From NCBI RefSeq assembly GCF_014195585.1, contig NZ_JACICA010000001.1:186001-250000 (forward strand): a stretch of DNA of 64,000 nt, in the 5' to 3' direction. A program made the position numbers and the translations under genes. This DNA comes from Alloprevotella rava (GTDB lineage: Bacteria > Bacteroidota > Bacteroidia > Bacteroidales > Bacteroidaceae). Below the pieces are notes generated by a model that saw nothing but the letters and a program-made list of their open reading frames with translations, was not told the origin of the DNA and did no database searches. This document shows positions 50,917-58,853 of this stretch, piece by piece (position 1 is the first letter of the stretch; every line of letters starts with the position of its first letter).

Positions 50917-52461
50917 ATGTTAGTATTTGTCGTTGTCGTCCTCTTGCTAGTTGTGCTGGCGCTTATGAAGGACCGAATGCGCCCGGGAATGGTTCTGTTC
51001 TCGGCCGCAGTGGTGTTTTTGTGTGCTGGCATACTGACGCCGAAAGAAATGCTGGAGGGATTTTCCAACAAAGGCATGATAACGGTGGCGTTGCTCTTTC
51101 TTGTCAGTGAGGGCATTCGGCGTACGGGTGTGTTGGAGCAACTTCTCCTTCTCTTACTGCCCAAGGGACGACTTTCTGTCCATCGTGTTCAGCTGCGCCT
51201 ACTGCCTATTGTTGCAGCCATTTCAGCTTTTCTCAACAATACACCAGTTGTCGTTATTTTTGCCCCAATTATCAAGCGCTGGACCGAATCTGTTCGTTTG
51301 CCCTCTACTAAGTTTCTCATCCCGTTGAGCTATGCCACAATTCTTGGCGGTATGTGTACTTTGATAGGTACGTCCACCAATCTCGTTGTTGATGGAATGG
51401 TGATGGACGCAGGCTATCAAGGGTTCACTATGTTTGAGCTGGGAAAGGTGGGAATCTTTATCGCCATCGCTGGTATTATTTATATGCTCCTCTTCTCCCA
51501 TTGGCTCTTACCTGATAGCCGCACTGTGGAGCAAACAGCAGAGCTGTCGGGTAAAGACTCCCGTTATTTCCGCGTTGATGTAGTGTTGGGAGCGCGCTTT
51601 CCAGCAATAGGAAAACATTTCTTTGATTTCGACTTCAAAAGAAAGTATGGAGCAACGATTCTGGAGCTTCGCCGAAACGGGGAGAGCTTCTTGATGCACG
51701 ATATGCGCAAGGTGAGCTATCGCGAAGGGGATACGCTCGTGCTTTTGGCGGATGAAGAATTTCTTAGCAACTGGGGAGATTCGAGTTTCTTCCTCATGGT
51801 GAGCAGTAGCAGAGGTATGGCAAATACGCTCTCCCGCGCAAAGCGCTGGGTGGCTGTTGTGCTGGTGGCTCTGATGGTTCTCGGGGCTACGGTAGGGGAG
51901 TTGCCCGCCGTTCGCTCGGCTTTTCCGAAAGTTCACCTTGATATGTTCTTCTTTGCCTCTGTTGTGACCATCGTGATGGCTTGGTTGCAGATTTTTCCAG
52001 CCCGGAAATACACGAAGTTCATTAGTTGGGACATCCTCATCACTATTGCGTCGGCCTTTGCCATTAGTAAGGCGATGATGAACTCAGGTGTGGCGGAAGC
52101 TATCGCCGAGATAGCCATTCGTCTGACGGACAATTTCGGCCCTTACGTACTCCTGGCGTTCATCTTCATAGTGACGGACTGCTTCACGGAGCTCATGACC
52201 AATAACGCAGCCGCTGCACTGACGTTCCCCATTAGTTTATCCATCGCTCAGCAGCTCGGAGTTAGCCCCATGCCTTTCTTCGTGACCATTTGCATGGCTG
52301 CTTCGTCAAGTTTCTCCACACCCATTGGCTATCAAACCAATCTTATTGTTCAGGGTGTGGGCGGCTATCGGTTTGCCGACTTCGTGCGTGTCGGACTTCC
52401 TCTAAACATCATCTCCTTTCTCTTAAGTGTATTCTTAATTCCCATCTTTTGGCCATTCTAA
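50917..52461 (+). CDS. SLC13-family (DASS) permease, probable sulfate importer
   Basis: A 514-residue transporter with about 11 membrane segments. The two NTP-containing hairpin motifs are visible: FLNNTPVVVIFAPIIKRW near 107 and LMTNNAAAALTFPISLSI near 427; LIGTSTNLVVDG and SFSTPIGYQTNLIVQG are the paired sodium-site loops. A single RCK_C (TrkA-C) domain (about 208-290) sits in the central loop, where many relatives have two. Position between cysQ and cysC (4-nt gap to cysC) makes sulfate the likely substrate. Confidence 0.9.
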   Translation: MLVFVVVVLLLVVLALMKDRMRPGMVLFSAAVVFLCAGILTPKEMLEGFSNKGMITVALLFLVSEGIRRTGVLEQLLLLLLPKGRLSVHRVQLRLLPIVAAISAFLNNTPVVVIFAPIIKRWTESVRLPSTKFLIPLSYATILGGMCTLIGTSTNLVVDGMVMDAGYQGFTMFELGKVGIFIAIAGIIYMLLFSHWLLPDSRTVEQTAELSGKDSRYFRVDVVLGARFPAIGKHFFDFDFKRKYGATILELRRNGESFLMHDMRKVSYREGDTLVLLADEEFLSNWGDSSFFLMVSSSRGMANTLSRAKRWVAVVLVALMVLGATVGELPAVRSAFPKVHLDMFFFASVVTIVMAWLQIFPARKYTKFISWDILITIASAFAISKAMMNSGVAEAIAEIAIRLTDNFGPYVLLAFIFIVTDCFTELMTNNAAAALTFPISLSIAQQLGVSPMPFFVTICMAASSSFSTPIGYQTNLIVQGVGGYRFADFVRVGLPLNIISFLLSVFLIPIFWPF

Positions 52462-52465
52462 AGGT

Positions 52466-53050
52466 ATGAACGAAATATATCCCATCTTTGATCAAATGCT
52501 CAGCCGCTCTGATAAAGAGGAGCTTCTGGGGCAGAAAGGCGTCATGCTCTGGTTCACAGGGCTGAGCGGCTCAGGCAAAAGCACCGTGGCAATAGCTCTG
52601 GAGCGCGAACTGCAAAAGCGAGGTTTGCTTTGCCGTATCCTCGATGGCGACAACATACGCAGTGGTATCAACAAAGGCCTCGGATTTACGGCCGAAGACC
52701 GCCGAGAGAACATCCGCCGTATTGCCGAAGTTGCCAAACTCTTTGTGGACACGGGCATCATTACTATTGCCGCATTTATATCCCCTTCCAATGAGCTGCG
52801 CCGTATGGCCAGCGACATCATCGGAGCAGAAGATTTCAAGGAAGTGTATATCTCCACTCCGCTCGAAGTGTGCGAAGCGCGCGACGTGAAAGGGCTGTAC
52901 GCCAAGGCGCGCCGTGGAGAAATCAAGAACTTTACGGGAATCAGCGCGCCCTTTGAAGCACCCGAGCATCCAGCCTTGTCAATCGACACCAGCAAGATGA
53001 GCCTCGAGGACAGCGTAAAGCAAATCCTGACTTTCTTAGGTATCGAATAA
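52466..53050 (+). CDS. cysC: Adenylyl-sulfate kinase CysC
   Basis: A 194-residue APS kinase that phosphorylates APS to PAPS. Walker A is FTGLSGSGKST (30-40); RILDGDNIRSGINKGLGFT and DRRENIRRIAEVAKLF follow as in all CysC proteins, then FISPSNELR and the lid KGLYAKARRGEIKNFTGIS. It starts 4 nt after the permease stop, so it is translationally linked. Usual length of the family. Confidence 0.97.
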   Translation: MNEIYPIFDQMLSRSDKEELLGQKGVMLWFTGLSGSGKSTVAIALERELQKRGLLCRILDGDNIRSGINKGLGFTAEDRRENIRRIAEVAKLFVDTGIITIAAFISPSNELRRMASDIIGAEDFKEVYISTPLEVCEARDVKGLYAKARRGEIKNFTGISAPFEAPEHPALSIDTSKMSLEDSVKQILTFLGIE

Positions 53051-53118
53051 AATAAGTGCCTCCCATTGATCGACACCATTCATCTATATAACAACATAAA
53101 GTAAAAACCTACACCTAT

Positions 53119-54027
53119 ATGGAACAGTATAATCTGAGCCACCTCAAGGAGCTCGAAGCGGAAAGTATCTACATAATCCGCGAAGTAGCTGCCGAATTTG
53201 AAAACCCTGTGATGCTCTACAGCATCGGTAAGGACTCGAGCGTTATGGCTCGCCTGGCCGAGAAAGCCTTTGCTCCAGGCCGCCCGCCCTTCCCTCTGAT
53301 GCACATCGACTCAAAGTGGAAGTTCAAAGAGATGCTCCAATTCCGCGATTGGTACGCGCGAGAGCACGGTTGGAAGTTGATAGTGGAAAGCAACATGGAG
53401 GCGTTTAAGGCTGGGGTAGGCCCATTCACGCACGGCTCAAAGGTACACACCGACCTCATGAAGACGCAGGCGCTTCTTCATGGTTTGAAAAAGTACGGCT
53501 TTGATGCAGCTTTCGGTGGAGCCCGTCGCGACGAGGAAAAGAGCCGTGCCAAGGAGCGCATCTTTAGTTTCCGCGATCAGTTTCAGCAGTGGGATCCCAA
53601 AAACCAACGTCCGGAACTCTGGGACATTTATAACACTCGTATCCACAAGGGCGAAAGCATACGCGTGTTCCCTTTGAGCAATTGGACAGAGCTGGACATC
53701 TGGCAATATATCCGCCTTGAAAACATTCCCATCGTACCGCTGTACTTCGCTAAAGAGCGTCCAGTCGTGGAAATGGACGGCCAACTCATCATGCCAGACG
53801 ATGAACGCTTGCCTGAAAAGTACAAAGACATGATTGAGATGCGGAAAATCCGCTTCCGCACCCTCGGATGCTGGCCGCTCACTGGTGCAATTGAGAGCGA
53901 AGCTGATACGATTGAGAAAATCGTGGAGGAAATGATGACTACCACAAAGAGCGAGCGCACCACGCGTGTAATTGATTTCGACCAAGATGCTTCTATGGAA
54001 CAAAAGAAGCGTGAAGGATATTTCTAA
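53119..54027 (+). CDS. cysD: Sulfate adenylyltransferase subunit 2 (CysD)
   Basis: A 302-residue ATP pyrophosphatase of the PAPS-reductase superfamily that forms APS from ATP and sulfate. The PP-loop is [20 protein letters not shown] (about 33-52); [20 protein letters not shown] and [20 protein letters not shown] are characteristic, as is the C-terminal [21 protein letters not shown]. It works as a heterodimer with the GTPase CysN, whose gene is not adjacent but 2.8 kb away beyond an O-acyltransferase cassette. A strong terminator follows. Confidence 0.97.
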   Translation: MEQYNLSHLKELEAESIYIIREVAAEFENPVMLYSIGKDSSVMARLAEKAFAPGRPPFPLMHIDSKWKFKEMLQFRDWYAREHGWKLIVESNMEAFKAGVGPFTHGSKVHTDLMKTQALLHGLKKYGFDAAFGGARRDEEKSRAKERIFSFRDQFQQWDPKNQRPELWDIYNTRIHKGESIRVFPLSNWTELDIWQYIRLENIPIVPLYFAKERPVVEMDGQLIMPDDERLPEKYKDMIEMRKIRFRTLGCWPLTGAIESEADTIEKIVEEMMTTTKSERTTRVIDFDQDASMEQKKREGYF

Positions 54028-54037
54028 AACCATATTC

Positions 54038-54086
54038 AGCCTTACCCCTCTGGCTCGTGCCAAAGGAGGGGTAAGGCTCTTTTTTT
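54038..54086 (+). terminator. Strong intrinsic terminator after cysD, T-run touching the next start codon
   Basis: A 13-bp perfect stem (AGCCTTACCCCTC at 54038-54050, GAGGGGTAAGGCT at 54066-54078) followed by C and seven T (54080-54086). The MBOAT ATG starts at 54087, immediately after the T-run. Confidence 0.92.
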
Positions 54087-55505
54087 ATGCTCTTCAATTC
54101 GTTTGAATTTCTGCTTTTCCTGCCGTGCGTCTTCCTTTTCTATTGGTACGTTTGTCGTGGTCGTAGGTCGCGCAATCTTTGGATTGTCCTTTGCAGTTAC
54201 TTCTTCTACGGCTGGTGGGATTGGCGTTTCACGGGATTGCTGGCTCTGACTTCGCTTTGCAGTTATGCCAGTGGCATTTGGGAGGAACGCTGTCCGCGAT
54301 GGGCTCGACACATATTGTGGAGCAACATACTGCTGAACCTCGGCATCTTAGGCGCATTTAAGTATTTCAACTTCTTTGCCGACAGTTTGCAGGACCTTTC
54401 CACGGCTTTGGGGGTCGGAGCGCTCCACGCACCCGTTGTCCACGTGATTCTTCCCGTAGGCATTAGTTTCTACACCTTTCAGGCACTCAGCTATTCCATT
54501 GATGTCTACCGCAAGAAACTTCCTGCCACGCACGACCTCATAGAATTTTTTGCCTATCTCAGTTTCTTCCCTCAGTTGGTGGCTGGCCCTATTGAGCGCG
54601 CTACTAACTTGCTGCCGCAGTTCCAGCAGGACCGCACATTTTCCTATGCCGATGCAGTCGATGGTATGCGACAAATCTTGTGGGGCTTCTTCAAAAAGAT
54701 TGTTATAGCCGACCAATGCGCCGTTGGCGTTAATGCCATCTTTTCCGATTATGCACAGGCCAGTGGGGTAGACCTGCTGATGGGCGGACTTCTCTTTACC
54801 TTTCAGATCTACGGCGACTTTTCCGGTTATAGCGATATAGCAATCGGTACGGGTCGCCTTTTTGGCATCCGATTGATGCAGAATTTCCGTTACCCCTACT
54901 TTTCTCGCAACATCCGCGACTTTTGGCAACGTTGGCACATCTCGCTGATGACGTGGTTTCGTGATTATATTTATTTCCCACTCGGTGGCAGTCGTTGCTC
55001 GCGTGCAAAGCAGTTGCGCAACACGTTCTTCGTGTTTCTCATCAGTGGCCTTTGGCACGGCGCTAATTGGACATTTGTTTGTTGGGGGCTTTATCATGCT
55101 TGCCTTTTTGTGCCCAGCATTCTGCGCGGCCATAAAGCGGAAGAAAAATCCCTTGGCGGTATCTTCGGATTAGTGCGTACTGGTGGGCAGATGTTCCTTA
55201 CTTTCTTCCTCGTCATGTTGGGGTGGATTCTCTTTAGGAGTGCTACGCTCACCGATGCCGTCCACTATTTGGTGCGTATGTTCATAACGCTTCGTCCCGC
55301 CATGCCTACTCATGGTAAACAAGTGCTTATCTATGTGGCCTTGATGCTGGCTGTTGAATGGTGGCAACGTCATAGCCAACACGCGCTCCAGTTTCCACCG
55401 CGTTTTCTTAATGCTCCTCTCCGTTTTGTGCTCTACTATGCCATCATTGTAGCCATCTTTTTTGCTATGGGCGCAGGCACGGATTTTATTTATTTCCAGT
55501 TCTGA
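54087..55505 (+). CDS. MBOAT-family O-acyltransferase (AlgI-like)
   Basis: A 472-residue membrane protein with about 11-12 segments. The start MLFNSFEFLLFLPCVFLFYW is the conserved N-terminus of AlgI-type proteins and fixes the ATG at 54087. MBOAT hallmarks are FFPQLVAGPIERATNLLPQF, RDFWQRWHISLMTWFRDYIY and the catalytic His in SGLWHGANWTFVCWG (near 321). AlgI-type proteins move acetyl groups across the membrane to an SGNH-type partner that O-acetylates a surface glycan; such a partner is encoded two genes downstream. It lies directly behind the cysD terminator without a visible ribosome-binding site. Confidence 0.93.
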   Translation: MLFNSFEFLLFLPCVFLFYWYVCRGRRSRNLWIVLCSYFFYGWWDWRFTGLLALTSLCSYASGIWEERCPRWARHILWSNILLNLGILGAFKYFNFFADSLQDLSTALGVGALHAPVVHVILPVGISFYTFQALSYSIDVYRKKLPATHDLIEFFAYLSFFPQLVAGPIERATNLLPQFQQDRTFSYADAVDGMRQILWGFFKKIVIADQCAVGVNAIFSDYAQASGVDLLMGGLLFTFQIYGDFSGYSDIAIGTGRLFGIRLMQNFRYPYFSRNIRDFWQRWHISLMTWFRDYIYFPLGGSRCSRAKQLRNTFFVFLISGLWHGANWTFVCWGLYHACLFVPSILRGHKAEEKSLGGIFGLVRTGGQMFLTFFLVMLGWILFRSATLTDAVHYLVRMFITLRPAMPTHGKQVLIYVALMLAVEWWQRHSQHALQFPPRFLNAPLRFVLYYAIIVAIFFAMGAGTDFIYFQF

Positions 55506-55511
55506 TTTCTT

Positions 55512-55778
55512 ATGCAGCAGCCGTTCCTTAGAAAGTTTATTCTGCGCACGCTCTTCTTGCTCACACCGTTCTTTCTCTACGTTGTGCTCTATGTTGTGTG
55601 CGATCCTTTCAAGGTGCTGCGCTCTTATGCTTCTTTCTACGATAATGATGCTCCGGCCTGGGTCAATCTCAATGCCGACTATGTTAGTACGATAATTTAC
55701 TACCTCTGTTTTTCTGCCGTTGCGCTCCGCTTGATGCACCGCGTTTACGGCACTCATCTTTCCTCGCAACAGAAATGA
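55512..55778 (+). CDS. Small two-helix membrane protein of the O-acyltransferase cassette, possibly a truncated SGNH paralogue
   Basis: An 88-residue protein with a hydrophobic helix at about 9-28 and another at about 63-78. Its start (RKFILRTLFLLTP) closely resembles that of the next gene (MKKFILRTFLLILP), at the DNA level too. The following DPFKVLRSYASFYDNDAPAW and LNADYVST resemble the region that precedes the SGNH domain in longer MBOAT-associated proteins, but the domain itself is absent. It could be a cut-down paralogue or a small accessory subunit. The gap to the MBOAT gene is 6 nt and its stop overlaps the next start by 4 nt, so it is well embedded in the operon. Confidence 0.65.
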   Translation: MQQPFLRKFILRTLFLLTPFFLYVVLYVVCDPFKVLRSYASFYDNDAPAWVNLNADYVSTIIYYLCFSAVALRLMHRVYGTHLSSQQK

Positions 55779-56725
55779 AGAAATTTATCTTGCGCACCTT
55801 TTTGCTCATCTTACCGCTGCTGTTGTTGCTGACGGCTGCCGAGGTGTATCTCCGCTCACTCCCCAATCCGTCGCGGGCGAAGAATGCTTGGTTGACGGCT
55901 CATGCTGATTCTGTGGAGGTGCTGATTCTCGGGAGTTCGCATTCCTACTACGGTTTAACTCCAGAAGTTTTTGGACCGAAGGCTTATAACGCTGCACAGG
56001 TTTCGCAGACGCTGCGCTATGATAATTTCATTCTCGACCATTATGCTTTCCGCTCCTTGCGGACGGTGATTCTTCCCATTTCCGACTTTTCTTTCCATGA
56101 AGACTTTGAGCACGACGATACGTGGTATTATGCCTCCCGCTATCGCCTTTATATGGGGTGCGACTATCATAGTTGGTTGAGTCGCTATGGCTTCGAATTT
56201 TGCTCGATGCCTACTTTCCGCGAACGCCTCAAAACGTTGTGGCAGCCTGCGCGGCTCACATGGAGCGCGCTCGGACAAGGCACCGACTATACGCTTGCCC
56301 AAAAGCCCTCCGATTGGAACAATGCCGAGGCGCGCGCTCACAACAACACTTTCCGCGATGCCAAGAATGTGGCTCTCAACGAAGCTTTCTTTCGCCAACT
56401 CATCCAAACTGTCACGCAGCGCTATCATGCGCGCCTCGTTTTGATCTCAACTCCGCTCACGGCGCGCTATCGTGCCTGTCAGTATGCCCCACAGGTGCGC
56501 GCCATGGAAGCTCGTATTTGTCGGGCAGTGCAGTCCAATCCGCGTGTGAGCTATTTCGATTTTCGCGCCGATACGGATTTCACGGCCAACGACTTCTATG
56601 ATGCCGATCACCTCACGCTGGAGGGGGCGGAAAAACTTTCCAATAAATTGCGAACGCAATTGGCGCAAGAATCTGTTGCAGCAGGTGGCACGCCGCTACC
56701 TACCCGACAGAAAGAACAACAATAA
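55775..56725 (+). CDS. SGNH-like (AlgJ/AlgX-type) extracytoplasmic acyltransferase partner
   Basis: A 316-residue protein with an N-terminal membrane anchor (about 4-24). Block I of the SGNH fold is VLILGSSHSYYGL (49-61, Ser nucleophile in GSSHS), and the C-terminal Asp-x-x-His block is DFYDADHLTLEGAEKL (near 273-288). These are the catalytic residues of SGNH hydrolases/acetyltransferases that take acetyl groups delivered by an MBOAT protein. Likely target is an exopolysaccharide, O-antigen or peptidoglycan. Overlaps the 88-aa gene by 4 nt. Confidence 0.82.
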   Translation: MKKFILRTFLLILPLLLLLTAAEVYLRSLPNPSRAKNAWLTAHADSVEVLILGSSHSYYGLTPEVFGPKAYNAAQVSQTLRYDNFILDHYAFRSLRTVILPISDFSFHEDFEHDDTWYYASRYRLYMGCDYHSWLSRYGFEFCSMPTFRERLKTLWQPARLTWSALGQGTDYTLAQKPSDWNNAEARAHNNTFRDAKNVALNEAFFRQLIQTVTQRYHARLVLISTPLTARYRACQYAPQVRAMEARICRAVQSNPRVSYFDFRADTDFTANDFYDADHLTLEGAEKLSNKLRTQLAQESVAAGGTPLPTRQKEQQ

Positions 56726-56770
56726 GGCCTGCGGCATAAGAGTGCCGCCCGCCGTTCCCGAAAAATATAT

Positions 56771-56778
56771 TAACTTTG
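56771..56778 (+). promoter_or_regulatory. -7 promoter box TAACTTTG for cysN
   Basis: TAACTTTG lies 26 nt before the cysN ATG at 56805, in the 79-nt gap after the SGNH gene. It shows that cysN can be expressed apart from the acyltransferase cassette. Confidence 0.55.
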
Positions 56779-56804
56779 CAATACATACATAGTTACATAG
56801 GACA

Positions 56805-58310
56805 ATGAAAGACCTGAAAGATAATAAAGTCAGTATTACAGAATTTCTTGATAATGACGAGAAGAAGGACCTCCTGCGCCTGCTCACAGCCGGTAGTGTT
56901 GACGATGGAAAGTCAACGCTGATTGGTCGCTTGCTCTTCGACTCTAAGAAATTGTACGAAGATCAGCTCACCGCGCTGGAGCGCGATTCCAAGCGCGTGG
57001 GAAATGCTGGCGAAAACATCGACTATGCCCTTTTGCTCGATGGCTTGAAGGCCGAGCGCGAAGAGGGTATTACCATCGATGTGGCTTATCGCTATTTCTC
57101 CACTAATAAGCGCAAATTCATCATTGCTGATACGCCGGGACACGAGCAGTACACGCGCAACATGATCACGGGCGGATCTACGGCCAACCTTGCTATCATC
57201 CTCGTTGATGCCCGCAACGGCATCATCACACAAACGCGCCGCCACACTTTCCTTGTTTCGCTGCTCGGCATCAAGCATGTGGTGCTGGCCGTCAATAAGA
57301 TGGACCTTTGCGGCTTCGATAAGGCAGTGTTCGATAAGATTGTGTCGGAATATATGGACTTTGTCCGCCCGCTCGGCATTGAGGACATCACTTGTTTCCC
57401 GCTGAGCGCGCTCGACGGCGATAATGTGGTGGACAAGTCGGAGCGTACTCCGTGGTACGAAGGTCCTGCGCTGCTCGATTTCCTCGAGACCATTCCTCTC
57501 CATGCCGATCATAATATGGAGGACTTCCGCTTCCCCGTTCAGTTTGTCAGTCGTCCGCACTTGAATTTCCGTGGTTTCTGCGGCAAGGTGGCCAGTGGCA
57601 TCATTCGCAAAGGCGATGAGGTGGTGGCGCTGCCTTCTATGAAGCACTCCCGCGTGAAAGCCATTGTGCCACCTTATGCACCCAATCAGAAGCAACTGGG
57701 GGCTGATGGTTCTACGCTGAATACCGCCGAACTTCCTATGCAGACGGTGGATTATGCCTTCCCGCCCGAATCTGTTATCTTGCAGTTGGAGGACGAAATA
57801 GATATTTCGCGCGGCGAAATGCTGGTGAAGGCCGACAACCTGCCTTTTGTGGGGCGCAACTTCGAGGCGATGCTCGTTTGGATGGACGAGGAACCAATGG
57901 ACCGCTCTAAGGCGTTCTACATCAAACAGACCACGAACACGAGTCGCTGCCATGTGGACCAAATCCACTACCGCATAGATGTGAACACCCTTGAGCAGAG
58001 CGAGTGTGAGGCTTTCCGCCTCAACGAAATTGGCCGCGTGGTGATTCAGGCCTCAAAGGAACTCTTCTTCGATTCCTACAAACTCAACAAGCAAACAGGC
58101 TCGTTCATCCTTATCGACCCGATAACGAACAATACCTCTGCCGTGGGTATGATTATCTCGGCTGTGGATGAGAAGGAGTTGCACAACGCTGAGGCCATTC
58201 CTACACTCGACCTCCCGAAACTGGGCATTGCCCCCGAACACTATGAAGCTATCGAGCGAGCCGTTGATGAACTCGACCGACAGGGCATTGCTGTCCGCAT
58301 CGTGAAGTAA
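56805..58310 (+). CDS. cysN: Sulfate adenylyltransferase subunit 1, GTPase CysN
   Basis: A 501-residue EF-Tu-like GTPase that drives APS formation by CysD. G1 is [17 protein letters not shown] (28-44), G3 [12 protein letters not shown] (near 106), G4 NKMD (near 164) and G5 near SALDGDNVV (about 202). Two beta-barrel domains follow. No C-terminal APS-kinase domain is fused; CysC is separate. Separated from cysD by the MBOAT cassette and given its own promoter. Closed by the hairpin at 58356. Confidence 0.97.
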   Translation: MKDLKDNKVSITEFLDNDEKKDLLRLLTAGSVDDGKSTLIGRLLFDSKKLYEDQLTALERDSKRVGNAGENIDYALLLDGLKAEREEGITIDVAYRYFSTNKRKFIIADTPGHEQYTRNMITGGSTANLAIILVDARNGIITQTRRHTFLVSLLGIKHVVLAVNKMDLCGFDKAVFDKIVSEYMDFVRPLGIEDITCFPLSALDGDNVVDKSERTPWYEGPALLDFLETIPLHADHNMEDFRFPVQFVSRPHLNFRGFCGKVASGIIRKGDEVVALPSMKHSRVKAIVPPYAPNQKQLGADGSTLNTAELPMQTVDYAFPPESVILQLEDEIDISRGEMLVKADNLPFVGRNFEAMLVWMDEEPMDRSKAFYIKQTTNTSRCHVDQIHYRIDVNTLEQSECEAFRLNEIGRVVIQASKELFFDSYKLNKQTGSFILIDPITNNTSAVGMIISAVDEKELHNAEAIPTLDLPKLGIAPEHYEAIERAVDELDRQGIAVRIVK

Positions 58311-58355
58311 CGTTTCCCGCTCCAGAGCCCAGCTCTCGGAGCTTATCTCAAATAG

Positions 58356-58420
58356 AGAGATTCCCATGAAAGTCTTGCAAACTCTGTTTTGCTGGCCGCT
58401 CATGGGAATCTCTTGTTTTG
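58356..58420 (+). terminator. Intrinsic terminator after cysN
   Basis: AGAGATTCCCATGA (58356-58369) pairs perfectly with TCATGGGAATCTCT (58400-58413), followed by TGTTTTG. The loop is 30 nt. Confidence 0.8.
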
Positions 58421-58513
58421 TAAACAGAATTCTTATTTTGCAGGTCTGAGAATGGCTCGAAATCCAAGTGAAAGTAAAGAGGGAGTCTGACAAGTCCGAC
58501 TCTTCAGGCCGGT

Positions 58514-58586
58514 CCAATAAGGCTATCAGCTGACATCCTTATTGTGTCGGCTGACGCAATAAGGATGCTGGCTGACGCAATAAGGA
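58514..58586. repeat. AATAAGG/CAGCTG palindromic repeat cluster, copy 6
   Basis: The clearest unit: AATAAGGCTATCAGCTGACA then TCCTTATT (58516-58543), a nearly perfect 28-bp palindrome centred on CAGCTG, followed by two GCTGACGCAATAAGG units. It lies between the cysN terminator and the symporter terminator; 58590-58790 is AT-rich without a gene. Confidence 0.75.
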
Positions 58587-58791
58587 AAACTACGAGCAAG
58601 AAGGGGCTACTGATGGCCCAAAAAGAGCAGAAAAAATGGGGAAACCTTGATTTTTTAGGTTTCTGAGAGTTGTTGAGCGACTTTTGCTTGCTGCCGAACA
58701 ATAGAAAAAGCATATTTTCTGCTGAAAGCGGTCGTGTTTATCAGTTGTTGCAATCTATTTTGCAAAAGGTCATTGTAAAGAAACTTCGGAC

Positions 58792-58840
58792 TTATTGAGC
58801 TGTAAGAAAAAGCCTGATAAGTCCGAAGTTTTTATGATTG
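58792..58840 (-). terminator. Intrinsic terminator of the symporter gene
   Basis: AACTTCGGACTTAT (58792-58805) pairs perfectly with ATAAGTCCGAAGTT (58827-58840); T-rich on both sides. It lies 13 nt past the stop of the minus-strand gene at 58854. Confidence 0.8.
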
Positions 58841-58853
58841 TCTTGGGAATTTT

